A DNA stretch of 64,000 bases from an uncultured Cellulophaga sp. (GCA_947496695.1 CANMEI010000008.1:62001-126000), one strand, 5' to 3'. Shown: positions 1-9,386, counted from the stretch's first letter. Notes: generated by a model not told the origin, from the letters alone. Numbers and translations: made by a program.

Positions 1-49
1 CCAGTACTAAAAGCACTAATTTTAGTATAAATTTTAATTTCATAGTATA

Positions 50-1207
50 TTATTTATTTTCGAAAATTCTATTTTTTTTCTCTCTTGAAAAATAATATTG
101 ATTTAACTCATCTGAATTACTCTCAATAATATCTAACCTACCATCGCCATTTAAATCAGAAGTTAAAATATCATAAGTATTGAAGTTTTCATTATTCAGT
201 TGAATAGCTTCCCATTTTTTTCCTGAACCTTTATTAATAAAAACCATATTAGGTTGTTCATAATTACCAATAACAATATCTAATGCACCATCTAAATTAA
301 TATCCCCTAATGCAACAGCAAATGAATTTCCATTTAATGAATCATACACAAGGCGTTCTGTGTATTTTAATTTTTTATCTCCGAAATAAATAACATTCGG
401 AGCATCAATATTTGCCGTAATAATATCTAAATAACCATCGTTATTTAAATCTGTAATAGCTACAGAACGTGTACTATCTTTACCGGTACCAAAACCTATT
501 TTTTTAGTGAAGTTTAATTTTCCATCATTTAGATAAATAGCATTTTGTTCGCCATCTGGAGTTTTATTACGTTCACTTTCACGATTTGCTAAAATTAAAT
601 CCATATGCCCATCGTTATTCATATCGGCAACCTCAACATCAATAGTAGAGTCGTTTTTAGTTCCAAAACCAATAGAAGGGGCAAAATTACCTTTACCATC
701 ATTTAAACATATTTCGTTTTCACGTCCTCTATTTGTAATCAAAATATCAACGTCTCCATCTTGATCAATATCAGCAACTACAATATTTCTAGTTGGAGCG
801 TAGGTTTGTCCGAATTGTGAGGCTTTAGTAAAATTTCCTTTCCCGTCATTTATAAAAATAAAATTTGGTGCCATATCATTACCAACAGCAATATCTAAAT
901 CTCCGTCACCATCAAAATCAGCTAATTCTGTTGAGTAACTGGTTTCTTTTTCATTACCTAATAATTTTGATACTGTAAAAATACCTCGACCATTATTAAT
1001 AAAAATTCTATTTTGACCCGGCCAATGCCTACCATTTGCAACAATTAAATCTATATCACCATCACCATCAATATCTCCAGCACCAGTTGATGCTGTACGT
1101 TCTTTTAGAATACCTAAAATTAAACGACCACTACTACGAAACTCAACTTCTTGACTATACCCTGTGCAAAAAACAAGAGAAAATATAAAGACTATTGATA
1201 ACCTCAT
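50..1207 (-). CDS. Secreted FG-GAP/VCBS repeat protein
   Basis: The 385-residue protein begins with a signal peptide (hydrophobic stretch, then GYSQ) and is exported. The rest is a chain of about seven repeats of roughly 50 residues. Each carries a DxDxDGxxD calcium-binding loop (DIDGDGDID, DFDGDGDLD, DIDQDGDVD, DMNNDGHMD, DLNNDGYLD, DINLDGALD, DLNGDGRLD), as in FG-GAP/VCBS beta-propellers. Seven blades would close one propeller. No catalytic domain and no T9SS C-terminal sorting domain is visible. It is the last gene downstream of susC/susD on the same strand, separated from susD by a strong hairpin, so it may be only partly co-transcribed. A surface role in ligand binding for this uptake locus is inferred. 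Confidence 0.85.
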   Translation of the reverse strand: MRLSIVFIFSLVFCTGYSQEVEFRSSGRLILGILKERTASTGAGDIDGDGDIDLIVANGRHWPGQNRIFINNGRGIFTVSKLLGNEKETSYSTELADFDGDGDLDIAVGNDMAPNFIFINDGKGNFTKASQFGQTYAPTRNIVVADIDQDGDVDILITNRGRENEICLNDGKGNFAPSIGFGTKNDSTIDVEVADMNNDGHMDLILANRESERNKTPDGEQNAIYLNDGKLNFTKKIGFGTGKDSTRSVAITDLNNDGYLDIITANIDAPNVIYFGDKKLKYTERLVYDSLNGNSFAVALGDINLDGALDIVIGNYEQPNMVFINKGSGKKWEAIQLNNENFNTYDILTSDLNGDGRLDIIESNSDELNQYYFSREKKNRIFENK

Positions 1208-1246
1208 ATGTTATGCTTTTATAACTATTTTTTATTAAAATAAGAA

Positions 1247-1279
1247 TCAAAAGAAGCTGTCACTTACAGCTTCTTTTGA
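1247..1279. terminator. Perfect 14-bp bidirectional hairpin terminator
   Basis: A 14-bp perfect inverted repeat (TCAAAAGAAGCTGT, 5-nt loop, reverse complement) lies between the SusD gene and the FG-GAP gene. The A/T-rich outer stem gives a U-tract in either direction. It should terminate or attenuate the susD transcript before the FG-GAP gene. Confidence 0.7.
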
Positions 1280-1297
1280 TTGTAAAACTTGAATTAA

Positions 1298-2698
1298 TTA
1301 ATATCCAGAATTTTGTTCAATATTCGGATTTACATCTGTTTCATCTTGTGGTATTGGTAGTATATTAGTATAATCGCCATAAGGTATATAACAAGTACTT
1401 GATGTACATTGCGTTCTAACAATATCTTCTTTTTTACGCATTAAATCCCAAAGTCTTTGACCTTCAAAACATAGTTCAAGTCTTCTTTCTAACATGATTT
1501 CATCAATTAAATCATCACCAGTTGCTGTAACATCTTCAGCTGATGGTAGCGCTCTTTGGCGAACAGTATTTAAATCTTCTTGAGCACCTGTAATATCTGT
1601 ACCTATTTCAGCTCTAGCTTCTGCTCTAATTAAATATACTTCAGCTAAGCGAATAACTTTAATATTATCGTAACCAAGTACTTCTGGATATTTATACATT
1701 CTATCAGAAGCATAATCACCTGTTAATGATTCATCTTCAATAAATACTTCTAACCTTGCATCATCAGTATCGTATAATGAAATTACATCATTAGATGGTA
1801 AATAATCTCCATAACCTTCATCTAAATACATTGCTGCCAAACTATTACCACCTTCGTTATCAGTATCTGTATTTGATATTTCAAATATTGACTCTGAAGT
1901 ATTATCAACATTCCATAGGTTTAAATAATTTTCATTATCAACCAAACTATAACCCGAATTAATTACATCTGTAGCCATAGCCTCTGCATTCGCCCAGTCT
2001 TCTTTATATAAATAAACTCTAGCTAATAATGCTTTTACTGATGCAGCTGATAATGTATTAGAATTCCCACTTCTAGAAGTATCACTAAGTAGCGTTAGTG
2101 CTGTAGTCATGTCTGAAATTACTTGATCATATACTTCAGCAACAGTATTTCTCTCTGGCTCTAAATAAGTGTCATGTTCAAGAATTATAGGTACACCTGC
2201 ATGACTAGCATCATCAGTATATGTATAATGTTGTGAAAATAATCTCACTAAATCAAAATAAACTAACCCCCTTAGTGCATATGCTTCACCTAATATATGA
2301 TTCTTTTCATCTTCATCTGACTCTAAAACTTCAATTTCTGAATTTATAATACTATTTAATGCATTATTTGAAAAATATAACCCTGTCCATAAGGCACTAG
2401 CTTGTGCATCATCAACTTGTTGTACATGTCTTGAATAATCAACCACTCTATTTGCATCGGAATATTGTTTTACATCGTCAGCTAAAACATCTGGAATTAA
2501 GAACATATACCTACCATAGTAGTATGCGGATTGAAATTCACTGTATACACCAGTAACGGAAACTTCTAAATCTTCTAAATTTGTAATAGCCAATTCATCT
2601 GAAACTGCATATTCAGGAGTAAGCTCTAAAAATGATTCTGAGCATGATAAGAATAAACTTATCATGATTGATAATATTATTTTATTATAATTTTTCAT
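1298..2698 (-). CDS. SusD/RagB-family nutrient-binding lipoprotein
   Basis: The 466-residue protein has a lipoprotein signal peptide with lipobox LSCS, so Cys19 should be lipidated and the protein displayed at the outer membrane. The fold is the SusD/RagB type: an N-terminal SusD-like region (TPEYAVSDELAITN, then VTGVYSEF), helical TPR-like segments (YALRGLVYFDLVRLF) and the typical C-terminal block LIDEIMLERRLELCFEGQRLWDLMR. SusD proteins cap their SusC channel and bind the ligand. This one starts 16 bp downstream of the SusC stop and is clearly co-transcribed with it. The ligand cannot be read from sequence, and no glycoside hydrolase is encoded beside it. Confidence 0.95.
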   Translation of the reverse strand: MKNYNKIILSIMISLFLSCSESFLELTPEYAVSDELAITNLEDLEVSVTGVYSEFQSAYYYGRYMFLIPDVLADDVKQYSDANRVVDYSRHVQQVDDAQASALWTGLYFSNNALNSIINSEIEVLESDEDEKNHILGEAYALRGLVYFDLVRLFSQHYTYTDDASHAGVPIILEHDTYLEPERNTVAEVYDQVISDMTTALTLLSDTSRSGNSNTLSAASVKALLARVYLYKEDWANAEAMATDVINSGYSLVDNENYLNLWNVDNTSESIFEISNTDTDNEGGNSLAAMYLDEGYGDYLPSNDVISLYDTDDARLEVFIEDESLTGDYASDRMYKYPEVLGYDNIKVIRLAEVYLIRAEARAEIGTDITGAQEDLNTVRQRALPSAEDVTATGDDLIDEIMLERRLELCFEGQRLWDLMRKKEDIVRTQCTSSTCYIPYGDYTNILPIPQDETDVNPNIEQNSGY

Positions 2699-2714
2699 AA
2701 GTTTTTTTTAAAAT

Positions 2715-5700
2715 TTACAATTGAATATCTAAACCTAAAGAAAGAGTTTTCATAGCTGGAGTCAGTCCATTATAAGTACCATCAATAGACTGTTCTGGAT
2801 CTATATATAAATCCTTATCTTTTGTAAATGTTAAAACATTTGTACCTCTACCATACATTCTCATAGAACTAATATGTAATAAGGAAGTTACTTTTTCTGG
2901 AAAATTATAAGATATAGTTAGATCTTTTAAACGTATATAACTACCATCATAAAGCCACCTAGATAGTGTTGTACTATTACTTCCTGATTGCCCTCCATTT
3001 TCGAATTTTGGAAATAATGCATCCGTTTTACCTTCTACCCACCTGTTATCATAAACGTACGTAGCTGTACTTCTAGGTAATAATCTACCATCTGCTAATG
3101 TACCTCTTGCTCTACTATCATATAAATAGTTGCCAGAAGAATAAATGAAATTAGCCAATAAGCTCAAGCCTTTGTATGATAAAGATGTATTGAAACCACC
3201 ATAAAAATCTGGAGTTGCTGATTTACCTACTAAAAAACGTTCTGCATCTGAAATGTTATTTGATGTTGTAGTTCTAGTCTCGTCTGTATAAAACAACGGA
3301 TCTCCATTACTTTGATCAACACCAGCCCAATCATATAAATAAAAAGACTGAAAATCTTGCCCCACTTGTCTTCTAAAAGTACCATCAGTATAATCCTCAT
3401 TTAATTCAGTAATTTCATTTTTAATAAAAGTGGTATTAAAACCTACACCCCATCTAAAATCGTTTTTATTGATTATTTCAGCATTTAGAGTAAGTTCTAA
3501 TCCTTTATTAGACATTGAGCCATAATTTTGAGTAAGCTCTGTATATCCCGTTGTTTGCGACAATGGAACATCTAAAATAAGGTCAGAAGAAAGTCTACTA
3601 AAATATTCAACAGTACCATTTATTTTATTGAAAATTCCAAAATCTAAACCTACATTAAAATTTTCTTGTGTTTCCCACGTAAGTTCAGGATTTGATAGTT
3701 GATCTGGAGTACCTCCTGGAGCCCCGTCATAATCGTCACCATATGTATAAAAACCTTGAGCTGCATAATTACCAACACCTGCATTACCTGTAACACCGTA
3801 TGAACTTCTTAACTTTAATAAATTAAGAAAATCAACATTATCAAATAAACTCTCTCTATGAATGTTCCAACTAGCACCAACAGAATAAAATGTTCCATAT
3901 CTGTTATCAGAACCAAACCTTGAAGATCCATCGCGTCTTATACTACTAGATAAATAATATTTACTATCAAAATTATAATTCGCTCTAAAAAACATAGAAC
4001 TAAAAGTGTATTCTGATGTTGTTCCGCCGCCGTCAATTAATGAAGCTGCACTTAATGTGGTAACAATATCATTTGGAAAATCACTCCCAGATGTCCAAAA
4101 TGATTCCCTTTTTGTTTGTTGAGATTCATAACCAGCTAAAAAGTTTAAATTATGATTGTTGGCTATAGTTAGGCTGTAATCTAATGTTTGAGTACCAACC
4201 CATGTTTTACTACTTACATTAGCTTCATAAGCATAACCATTTAAATCGTATCCAGAACCATAACGTCGGTTATAATATTGAGAATCATTGAGGCTTAGAA
4301 TATCAAAATTCCATTGCGTTCTAAAAATTAAATTTTTGACAGGTGTGATTGTTGCTGCAAAATTATCAATTATACGAGTTGTTTTAGTTTCCCATTTATC
4401 ATCACCACTTAATGTTCCAACAGGATTAGGGCCTATATCAAAATATTCTACATGTTCAGCGTTATATTCACCATCTGCATCGTAAATTGGAATTAATGGT
4501 GATAGTTCTAACGTTACTTTAAAAGGGTTATTCCAAGAACCTCCATCTTCAGCTGTACTAGAATTAATATCAGAAACAGAAATATTATTAGATATTGTTA
4601 AATAATCAGTAGCCTTATATTCTATATTTGCACGAGTACTGAATCTATTGAAACCGTAACCAATAATATAACCTTCTTGATCCATATAGCCACCAGACAT
4701 AAAGTATTTTACTTTATCTGTTCCACCTCTTACGCTTAAATCATAACTTTGAGTTATACCTGTACGCGTAATAGCATCTAACCAATTAGTGTCTGTAGGT
4801 TCACCCGTAGAAGGATCAATTTGCTGTGTAAATGTAGCGTCTAATAAATCTTGAGCATCTTCAACCGTAGAACCACCATTTACATAACCTTCAATAAACA
4901 ATTCTTTATATTGTGCTGCATTTAAAGGCTTTAAGATTTTATTAGAAGCTTGTGAGTTGAAACCTGTCAAAGTTTTTAATTCAACAGTTGCTTTACCTGA
5001 TTTTCCTTGTTTAGTAGTAATTAAAATAACACCATTTGCACCTCTAGATCCATAAATTGCAGTAGAAGCAGCATCTTTTAATACACTTATGCTAGCAATG
5101 TCATTAGGGTTGATTGATGCCATAACGTTTGAACTAGTACCTCCATTATCATTTGTAGATTGACTTCCTGCTTGAATTGGAATACCATCAATAACATATA
5201 ACGGTTCACTAGATGCATTTATGGAACCAATACCTCTAATTCTAATTTGAGTATTACCACCTGGAGCACCATCAGAAGCAGCACCTTGTAAACCTGCTAA
5301 ACCACCTCTTAATGATTGCTCAAAAGTAGATGTTGGTGCTTGTTCTAAGTCAACACCTTTCATCACTGCAACTGAACCAGTTAATGCTTCTTTTTTCTGT
5401 GAACCATATCCAACTATTACAACTTCATTTAAAGTTGCTGCATTTTCTTCTAAAATAACATCTATTACATTTTTTTCGCCAACAGTAACACTTTTTGATA
5501 ACATACCGATATAAGAAAATACCAATACTTTACCTTCTTCGGCTTTAATAGCGTAATTACCATCAAAATCTGTTTGAGTACCTTGTGTCGTTCCTTCTAC
5601 AAGAATATTTACACCAACTAACGGAATTCCATCAACATCATAAATTGTTCCTGTAATTGTTTTCTCCTGAATAGTAGTTTCATCTTCTATAGGAAGTTTG

Positions 5701-6044
5701 ATTGCCTTCTTAGTTTTTCTTACAACTATTTGCTTGCCTTCAATTTTATAGATTAAGCTTGTGTTCAAAAAAGCTTTATCTAAAACCGTTGAAATATTTA
5801 CGTCTTTTAGATTTAAAGTGATTTTTTTACCGGTTTTGATAACGTCATCTTTGTAAAAAAAGATATAGTCACTTTTTGTCTGAATTTCATTGAAAAATTG
5901 TTCCATTGAAGTTTCAGTAAGTGCTACATCCATTTTATTTTGACCTATGGCATAATTTGCATAAGCTGTTGATAGACCGATACTAATAAATAATAAAAAC
6001 ACTCTCATAAGCGTAAGGATTCCTAAACTTAAAGTTTTTTTCAT
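2715..6044 (-). CDS. SusC/RagA TonB-dependent receptor with STN signalling domain
   Basis: The 1,109-residue protein has a signal peptide (about residues 1-34), then an STN (secretin/TonB N-terminal) domain at about 37-112, a CarboxypepD-reg-like domain at about 130-205 (ITGTIYDVDGIPLVGVNI), and a plug starting after NEVVIVGYGSQKK with the SusC-family signature RIRGIGSINASSEPLYVIDG. The remainder is a 22-strand-type barrel. The STN domain is the part of transducer-type receptors that contacts a FecR anti-sigma factor, and a fecR and an ECF sigma gene lie directly upstream on the same strand. The protein therefore probably imports a bulky ligand with its SusD partner and also reports ligand binding. 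Length is normal for SusC. Confidence 0.95.
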   Translation of the reverse strand: MKKTLSLGILTLMRVFLLFISIGLSTAYANYAIGQNKMDVALTETSMEQFFNEIQTKSDYIFFYKDDVIKTGKKITLNLKDVNISTVLDKAFLNTSLIYKIEGKQIVVRKTKKAIKLPIEDETTIQEKTITGTIYDVDGIPLVGVNILVEGTTQGTQTDFDGNYAIKAEEGKVLVFSYIGMLSKSVTVGEKNVIDVILEENAATLNEVVIVGYGSQKKEALTGSVAVMKGVDLEQAPTSTFEQSLRGGLAGLQGAASDGAPGGNTQIRIRGIGSINASSEPLYVIDGIPIQAGSQSTNDNGGTSSNVMASINPNDIASISVLKDAASTAIYGSRGANGVILITTKQGKSGKATVELKTLTGFNSQASNKILKPLNAAQYKELFIEGYVNGGSTVEDAQDLLDATFTQQIDPSTGEPTDTNWLDAITRTGITQSYDLSVRGGTDKVKYFMSGGYMDQEGYIIGYGFNRFSTRANIEYKATDYLTISNNISVSDINSSTAEDGGSWNNPFKVTLELSPLIPIYDADGEYNAEHVEYFDIGPNPVGTLSGDDKWETKTTRIIDNFAATITPVKNLIFRTQWNFDILSLNDSQYYNRRYGSGYDLNGYAYEANVSSKTWVGTQTLDYSLTIANNHNLNFLAGYESQQTKRESFWTSGSDFPNDIVTTLSAASLIDGGGTTSEYTFSSMFFRANYNFDSKYYLSSSIRRDGSSRFGSDNRYGTFYSVGASWNIHRESLFDNVDFLNLLKLRSSYGVTGNAGVGNYAAQGFYTYGDDYDGAPGGTPDQLSNPELTWETQENFNVGLDFGIFNKINGTVEYFSRLSSDLILDVPLSQTTGYTELTQNYGSMSNKGLELTLNAEIINKNDFRWGVGFNTTFIKNEITELNEDYTDGTFRRQVGQDFQSFYLYDWAGVDQSNGDPLFYTDETRTTTSNNISDAERFLVGKSATPDFYGGFNTSLSYKGLSLLANFIYSSGNYLYDSRARGTLADGRLLPRSTATYVYDNRWVEGKTDALFPKFENGGQSGSNSTTLSRWLYDGSYIRLKDLTISYNFPEKVTSLLHISSMRMYGRGTNVLTFTKDKDLYIDPEQSIDGTYNGLTPAMKTLSLGLDIQL

Positions 6045-6102
6045 ATTTTTGATTTTGGTTAATTAATGTTGCTTTATTTTAAAGCGGTATTGATTTAAAT
6101 AT

Positions 6103-6135
6103 CCAGAAGATGTTAGAGCATCTTCTGGTTTTTTT
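6103..6135 (+). terminator. Intrinsic-terminator-shaped hairpin between fecR and susC
   Basis: A 10-bp perfect stem (CCAGAAGATG / CATCTTCTGG) with a 6-nt loop is followed on the plus strand by seven T. The T-run is on the strand opposite to the flanking genes, so it would stop antisense transcription. On the coding strand it only gives a hairpin between fecR and susC, which may mark an RNA processing or stability point. Confidence 0.55.
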
Positions 6136-6180
6136 CACTAATTCAAATACTAATTTCTTTTAATTCATATAGGTTTACAT

Positions 6181-7239
6181 TTAATTAATAATTATTTTTT
6201 TTCCTTCATAACTGTACGTCATATTTGTACTTGCTTGTATATTTAATAGTACGTTTTCTATATTATCATTTAAATCTAAGTATCCTGAAAAAGTTTCAGA
6301 ACTTAAAATTTCATCATCTATTTGAATATCAACATTATAATACCTTGAAATTCTTTTAATAATATATTCTAAGTCATTATTTTTAAATATAAATACACCG
6401 TCTCTCCATGAAAAGTAATTATCTACATTTACCTTTTCTGATAAAATGCTTTTGTTATGCTTATTAAAGCTAGCCTTTGTACCAGGTGTAATTTTCATTT
6501 TATCTATATTGTTTGATGTTGGGTTATTAAAACTTATTTCAACACTTCCACTTTTTAAGACTGTATTTACCGTATTTTCATCACCATAATTAGTAACACA
6601 AAATACAGTTCCTAATACTTTTACCTCTTGATTTTCACTCATTACAATAAAAGGCTGTTCTTTATTATGAGCTACATCAAAAATGGCTTCACCTTCTAAA
6701 TAAACCTCTCTACGTTTACCGTTAAAAACAGCAGGGTATATCATTTTTGTGCCTGAATTTAACCACACAGTACTACCATCAGATAAACTAATTTTTGATC
6801 TCTGCCCATAAGGCACTAATAAAGTATTGTATACTATCTTATTATTATTTGTAGTTTCTTGATTAACCTGTTTTGTATTACCAACTGTAATTTTTTCCCC
6901 AGTGTTTGAATAATTTATAGTTGAAGATTCTTCGTCAATTTTTAAATTTTCACCACTACCTAATACCAAAACAACTTTATCTGAACTATTAACATTTATT
7001 GCTTTAGATGATTCAACAAAATCTGTTATAGTATTTGTAGGCGTTGCATTTAAATAAAACCAGCTAAAACCAGCTAAAACAATTACTAGTGCTAAAGCAA
7101 CAGAAAATACAAGATTGTAATTTTTAAAGCTTCTATTTGATTGTTTTTCAATTGAAGTAAAAATATTTTTCTTTAACTGCTTTTTTTCTAAAGCAGAAAG
7201 TTGGTTGGTATATGTATTGTTAGATTTAATATCTTTCAT
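6181..7239 (-). CDS. FecR-family anti-sigma factor
   Basis: The 352-residue protein has a cytoplasmic N-terminus of about 40 residues (sigma-binding), one transmembrane helix (about 42-63, LVFSVALALVIVLAGFSW), and a periplasmic FecR domain. The domain contains the family core VPYGQRSKISLSDGSTVWLN and the block YLEGEAIFDV. The C-terminus (about 275-352, ending SYEGKKIIIN) is the STN-like DUF4974 segment that meets the receptor's own STN domain. It lies between the ECF sigma gene upstream and the SusC receptor downstream, the standard trans-envelope order. It should hold the sigma factor inactive until the receptor is occupied. Confidence 0.95.
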   Translation of the reverse strand: MKDIKSNNTYTNQLSALEKKQLKKNIFTSIEKQSNRSFKNYNLVFSVALALVIVLAGFSWFYLNATPTNTITDFVESSKAINVNSSDKVVLVLGSGENLKIDEESSTINYSNTGEKITVGNTKQVNQETTNNNKIVYNTLLVPYGQRSKISLSDGSTVWLNSGTKMIYPAVFNGKRREVYLEGEAIFDVAHNKEQPFIVMSENQEVKVLGTVFCVTNYGDENTVNTVLKSGSVEISFNNPTSNNIDKMKITPGTKASFNKHNKSILSEKVNVDNYFSWRDGVFIFKNNDLEYIIKRISRYYNVDIQIDDEILSSETFSGYLDLNDNIENVLLNIQASTNMTYSYEGKKIIIN

Positions 7240-7357
7240 CTTTTTATTAGATTCAATAATCTTAAATTTTTAAAATTGATTGTTTGAAATTCTTCTATTA
7301 TAAATAAGTGTAAAACGGATTTTTTATAGACACTTATTCTTATAAATTTTCAATTAA

Positions 7358-8089
7358 TTAAAAATCTAGTTTTCTTAATGTTTTGATTGCTCTATAAATT
7401 GAAGTTCTAGCTGTTTGAATAGAAATATCCATAATTATTGAAATTTCTTCATAAGTTTTCTCCTCATTAAATCTTAAGAAAAGTATTTTTTGTTGTTTAT
7501 CTGTTAAGGTTTTTAAAGCTTTAGCTAGTCTAGCTTTTCTCTCAGAATTATTTTCTTTCTTTATTATTGATTTCTCACAAGAATTGGTGTGATTTTTTCG
7601 AGTGAAATCTGGTTTTGATTGAAAATCTTCTAAAGAAACAGAAATATTTTTTGTTCTATACTTTTTATTAATTTTCCTTTTTAAGGATTTAAATAGGTAA
7701 TACTTAACATTATCTGTTTTAGATAAACTTTTTCTGTATTTAAATAGGTCTACAAATAAATCATGTATACAATCAAGTACATAACTTTTATCTTTTGAGT
7801 GGTACATACCATAAGAAAATAAAATATTGATATATCTATCATATAATTTACCTAATGCCAGTTTATCACCCTCTATTAGTTTTTCCCAAATTAAAATATC
7901 TTCATCTCTTTCAACAAAAAGATTTGTAGCATTAAATTCTGGTTGTTGCTTAAATATTTTTTCTTCTGTATCCAGATTCCTTTCCGTCGCTATAGCCAAG
8001 GCTAATTCTCCATAATCATGCATGAAATTTGAATTTAGTTTATTTTGAGTAATATAGTCTATACTAAATAAGTAATATATACTCTTCAC
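7358..8089 (-). CDS. ECF RNA polymerase sigma-70 factor
   Basis: This is an extracytoplasmic-function sigma factor. Region 2 is at about residues 70-130 (LALGKLYDRYINILFSYG, then CIHDLFVDLF) and region 4 at about 192-240 (LTDKQQKILFLRF, then YEEISIIMDISIQTARTSIY, a helix-turn-helix). At 243 residues it is longer than most Bacteroidota ECF factors (about 190). The extra length is an unconserved N-terminus, so initiation at the internal Met23 (position 8023) is possible. It is the first gene of the sigma-fecR-susC-susD unit and should switch that unit on. Confidence 0.9.
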   Translation of the reverse strand: MKSIYYLFSIDYITQNKLNSNFMHDYGELALAIATERNLDTEEKIFKQQPEFNATNLFVERDEDILIWEKLIEGDKLALGKLYDRYINILFSYGMYHSKDKSYVLDCIHDLFVDLFKYRKSLSKTDNVKYYLFKSLKRKINKKYRTKNISVSLEDFQSKPDFTRKNHTNSCEKSIIKKENNSERKARLAKALKTLTDKQQKILFLRFNEEKTYEEISIIMDISIQTARTSIYRAIKTLRKLDF

Positions 8090-8283
8090 ATAGACACAAT
8101 TATTAAATTTTTATTGAAAAATAGTAAATTCAAAATAATTAGTACTAATATTCAAGTATTATTACATATAATACACCTTTATTAAAAATTTGATAAATAA
8201 AACTTAGTGAGACACTTCGTAAAGTACCAACATATTTTCTTACAATATCTATTATGAAATTTGACTAAAATTACTAAAAACAA

Positions 8284-8312
8284 AAAAGCCTCTCGATTTC
8301 TCGAAAGGCTTG
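8284..8312 (-). terminator. Terminator downstream of tRNA-Met
   Basis: On the minus strand the sequence reads AAGCCTTTCGA, a short GAAA-type loop, then TCGAGAGGCTT followed by a T-run. This is a typical intrinsic terminator just past the 3' end of the tRNA gene. Confidence 0.75.
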
Positions 8313-8324
8313 ATTTTAATATTG

Positions 8325-8398
8325 TGGTCCCACATGGACTCGAACCATGGACCACCTGATTATGAGTCAGGTGCTCTAACCAACTGAGCTATAGGACC
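8325..8398 (-). tRNA. tRNA-Met(CAT), or tRNA-Ile2 with modified CAU
   Basis: A complete 74-nt cloverleaf: acceptor stem GGTCCTA/TGGGACC with discriminator A, D arm GCTC...GAGC, anticodon stem CCTGA/TCAGG around loop CTCATAA (anticodon CAT), and T arm CATGG-TTCGAGT-CCATG. CCA is not encoded. The first base pair is paired, so it is not initiator tRNA. CAT could also belong to the lysidine-modified tRNA-Ile2, which I cannot separate from elongator Met by eye. Confidence 0.95.
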
Positions 8399-8413
8399 CG
8401 CAAATTGCGGATG

Positions 8414-8444
8414 CAATATTACTACTTATTTTTATACGTTGCAA
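8414..8444 (-). promoter_or_regulatory. Bacteroidota-type promoter for the tRNA gene
   Basis: On the minus strand, TTG is followed after 20 nt by TAATATTG, one mismatch from the Bacteroidota -7 box TAnnTTTG. The box ends 15 nt upstream of the mature tRNA 5' end. Spacing and sequence both fit the family sigma factor. Confidence 0.6.
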
Positions 8445-8512
8445 GATTCTCTATTACAAAAAAGATTTTTTTTAATATAACCAATAAACAACAACACTTA
8501 AACAATTGATTT

Positions 8513-8920
8513 TTAATTTGTTGAAATTTCTTGACACAATTCTATCAAAACACCATTAACACTTTTAGGATGAACAAAAGCAACTAACTTATTGTCTGCA
8601 CCTTTTTTGGGAGTTTCATTTAATATTGTAAAGCCTAGTTTTTTTAAACGCTGAATTTCTGCTACTATATCATCAACAGCAAATGCAATATGGTGAATTC
8701 CTTCTCCTTTTTTTTCTAAAAATTTAGCAATTGGTCCATTATTATCAATAGCTGTTAATAATTCAATTTTATTAGGTCCCGTTTTAAAAAAAGAAGTCTT
8801 TACACCTTCAGAAGCCACTACTTCTTCTTTATAGGGTGGTATTGCTAAAAGCTTTTCATACAAATCATTAGATCTGTTTAAATCTTTTACAGCAATACCA
8901 ATATGTTCAATTTTGTTCAT
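8513..8920 (-). CDS. mce: Methylmalonyl-CoA epimerase
   Basis: A 135-residue vicinal-oxygen-chelate (VOC) protein. It opens with IEHIGIAVKDL, where the His is a metal ligand, and has KIELLTA and GEGIHHIAFAVDDI, the second His-bearing repeat, in the methylmalonyl-CoA epimerase spacing. The enzyme interconverts (2S)- and (2R)-methylmalonyl-CoA in the propionyl-CoA to succinyl-CoA route, in the cytoplasm. Length is normal. It is divergent from rbfA with only about 70 bp between the starts. Another VOC lyase is the alternative, but the match to the epimerase is good along the whole length. Confidence 0.92.
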   Translation of the reverse strand: MNKIEHIGIAVKDLNRSNDLYEKLLAIPPYKEEVVASEGVKTSFFKTGPNKIELLTAIDNNGPIAKFLEKKGEGIHHIAFAVDDIVAEIQRLKKLGFTILNETPKKGADNKLVAFVHPKSVNGVLIELCQEISTN

Positions 8921-8979
8921 TTATCGTTAATTTATAGCAGTATATAAGCCTATACTTCTAAAATACACAATAATCTGCG

Positions 8980-8987
8980 TATTTTTG
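8980..8987 (+). promoter_or_regulatory. Candidate -7 box of rbfA, almost leaderless
   Basis: TATTTTTG fits TAnnTTTG and ends 4 nt before the rbfA ATG at 8992. If it is used, transcription would begin at or within a few bases of the start codon. No clear -33 TTG lies about 20 nt upstream, so this is moderate evidence only. Confidence 0.4.
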
Positions 8988-8991
8988 CCCT

Positions 8992-9384
8992 ATGGAAACA
9001 CAAAGACAAAAGAAAATTGCTGGCGTTATACAAAAAGATATCGCGGATGTCTTACAAAGAGCGGCTACAGATGGCGGATTAAAAGGAACTTTAATTTCAG
9101 TTTCAAAAGTATTGGTAACTACAGATCTTTCAATAGCAAAGGTGTATGTTAGTATATTCCCAAATAAAAATGCAGCTGAATTGTTAGAAGGTATGAAATC
9201 TAATCAGCCTTTAATAAAACACGAATTAGCACAGCGTACAAAAAATCAATTAAGGCGCATGCCCGAATTGCTGTTTTTTATTGATGATTCTCTTGAATAT
9301 ATTGATGGTATTGAAAAGTCATTAAAAGGGCAAGACAATCCTATTTCTAATCCGGATTTATTAGAGAAAAGAAAAAAAGCTTAA
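8992..9384 (+). CDS. rbfA: Ribosome-binding factor A
   Basis: A 130-residue RbfA: the N-terminal segment RQKKIAGVIQKDIADVLQR and the type-II KH-like core with LVTTDLSIAKVYVSIFP, followed by LRRMPELLFFIDDSLEYIDGIE, all family signatures. RbfA binds the 30S subunit and helps 16S rRNA maturation at low temperature. The ATG lies just after a promoter-like box, and the stop is 2 bp before the TTG start of the permease gene, so the two form an operon. Length is normal. Confidence 0.97.
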   Translation: METQRQKKIAGVIQKDIADVLQRAATDGGLKGTLISVSKVLVTTDLSIAKVYVSIFPNKNAAELLEGMKSNQPLIKHELAQRTKNQLRRMPELLFFIDDSLEYIDGIEKSLKGQDNPISNPDLLEKRKKA

Positions 9385-9386
9385 GG

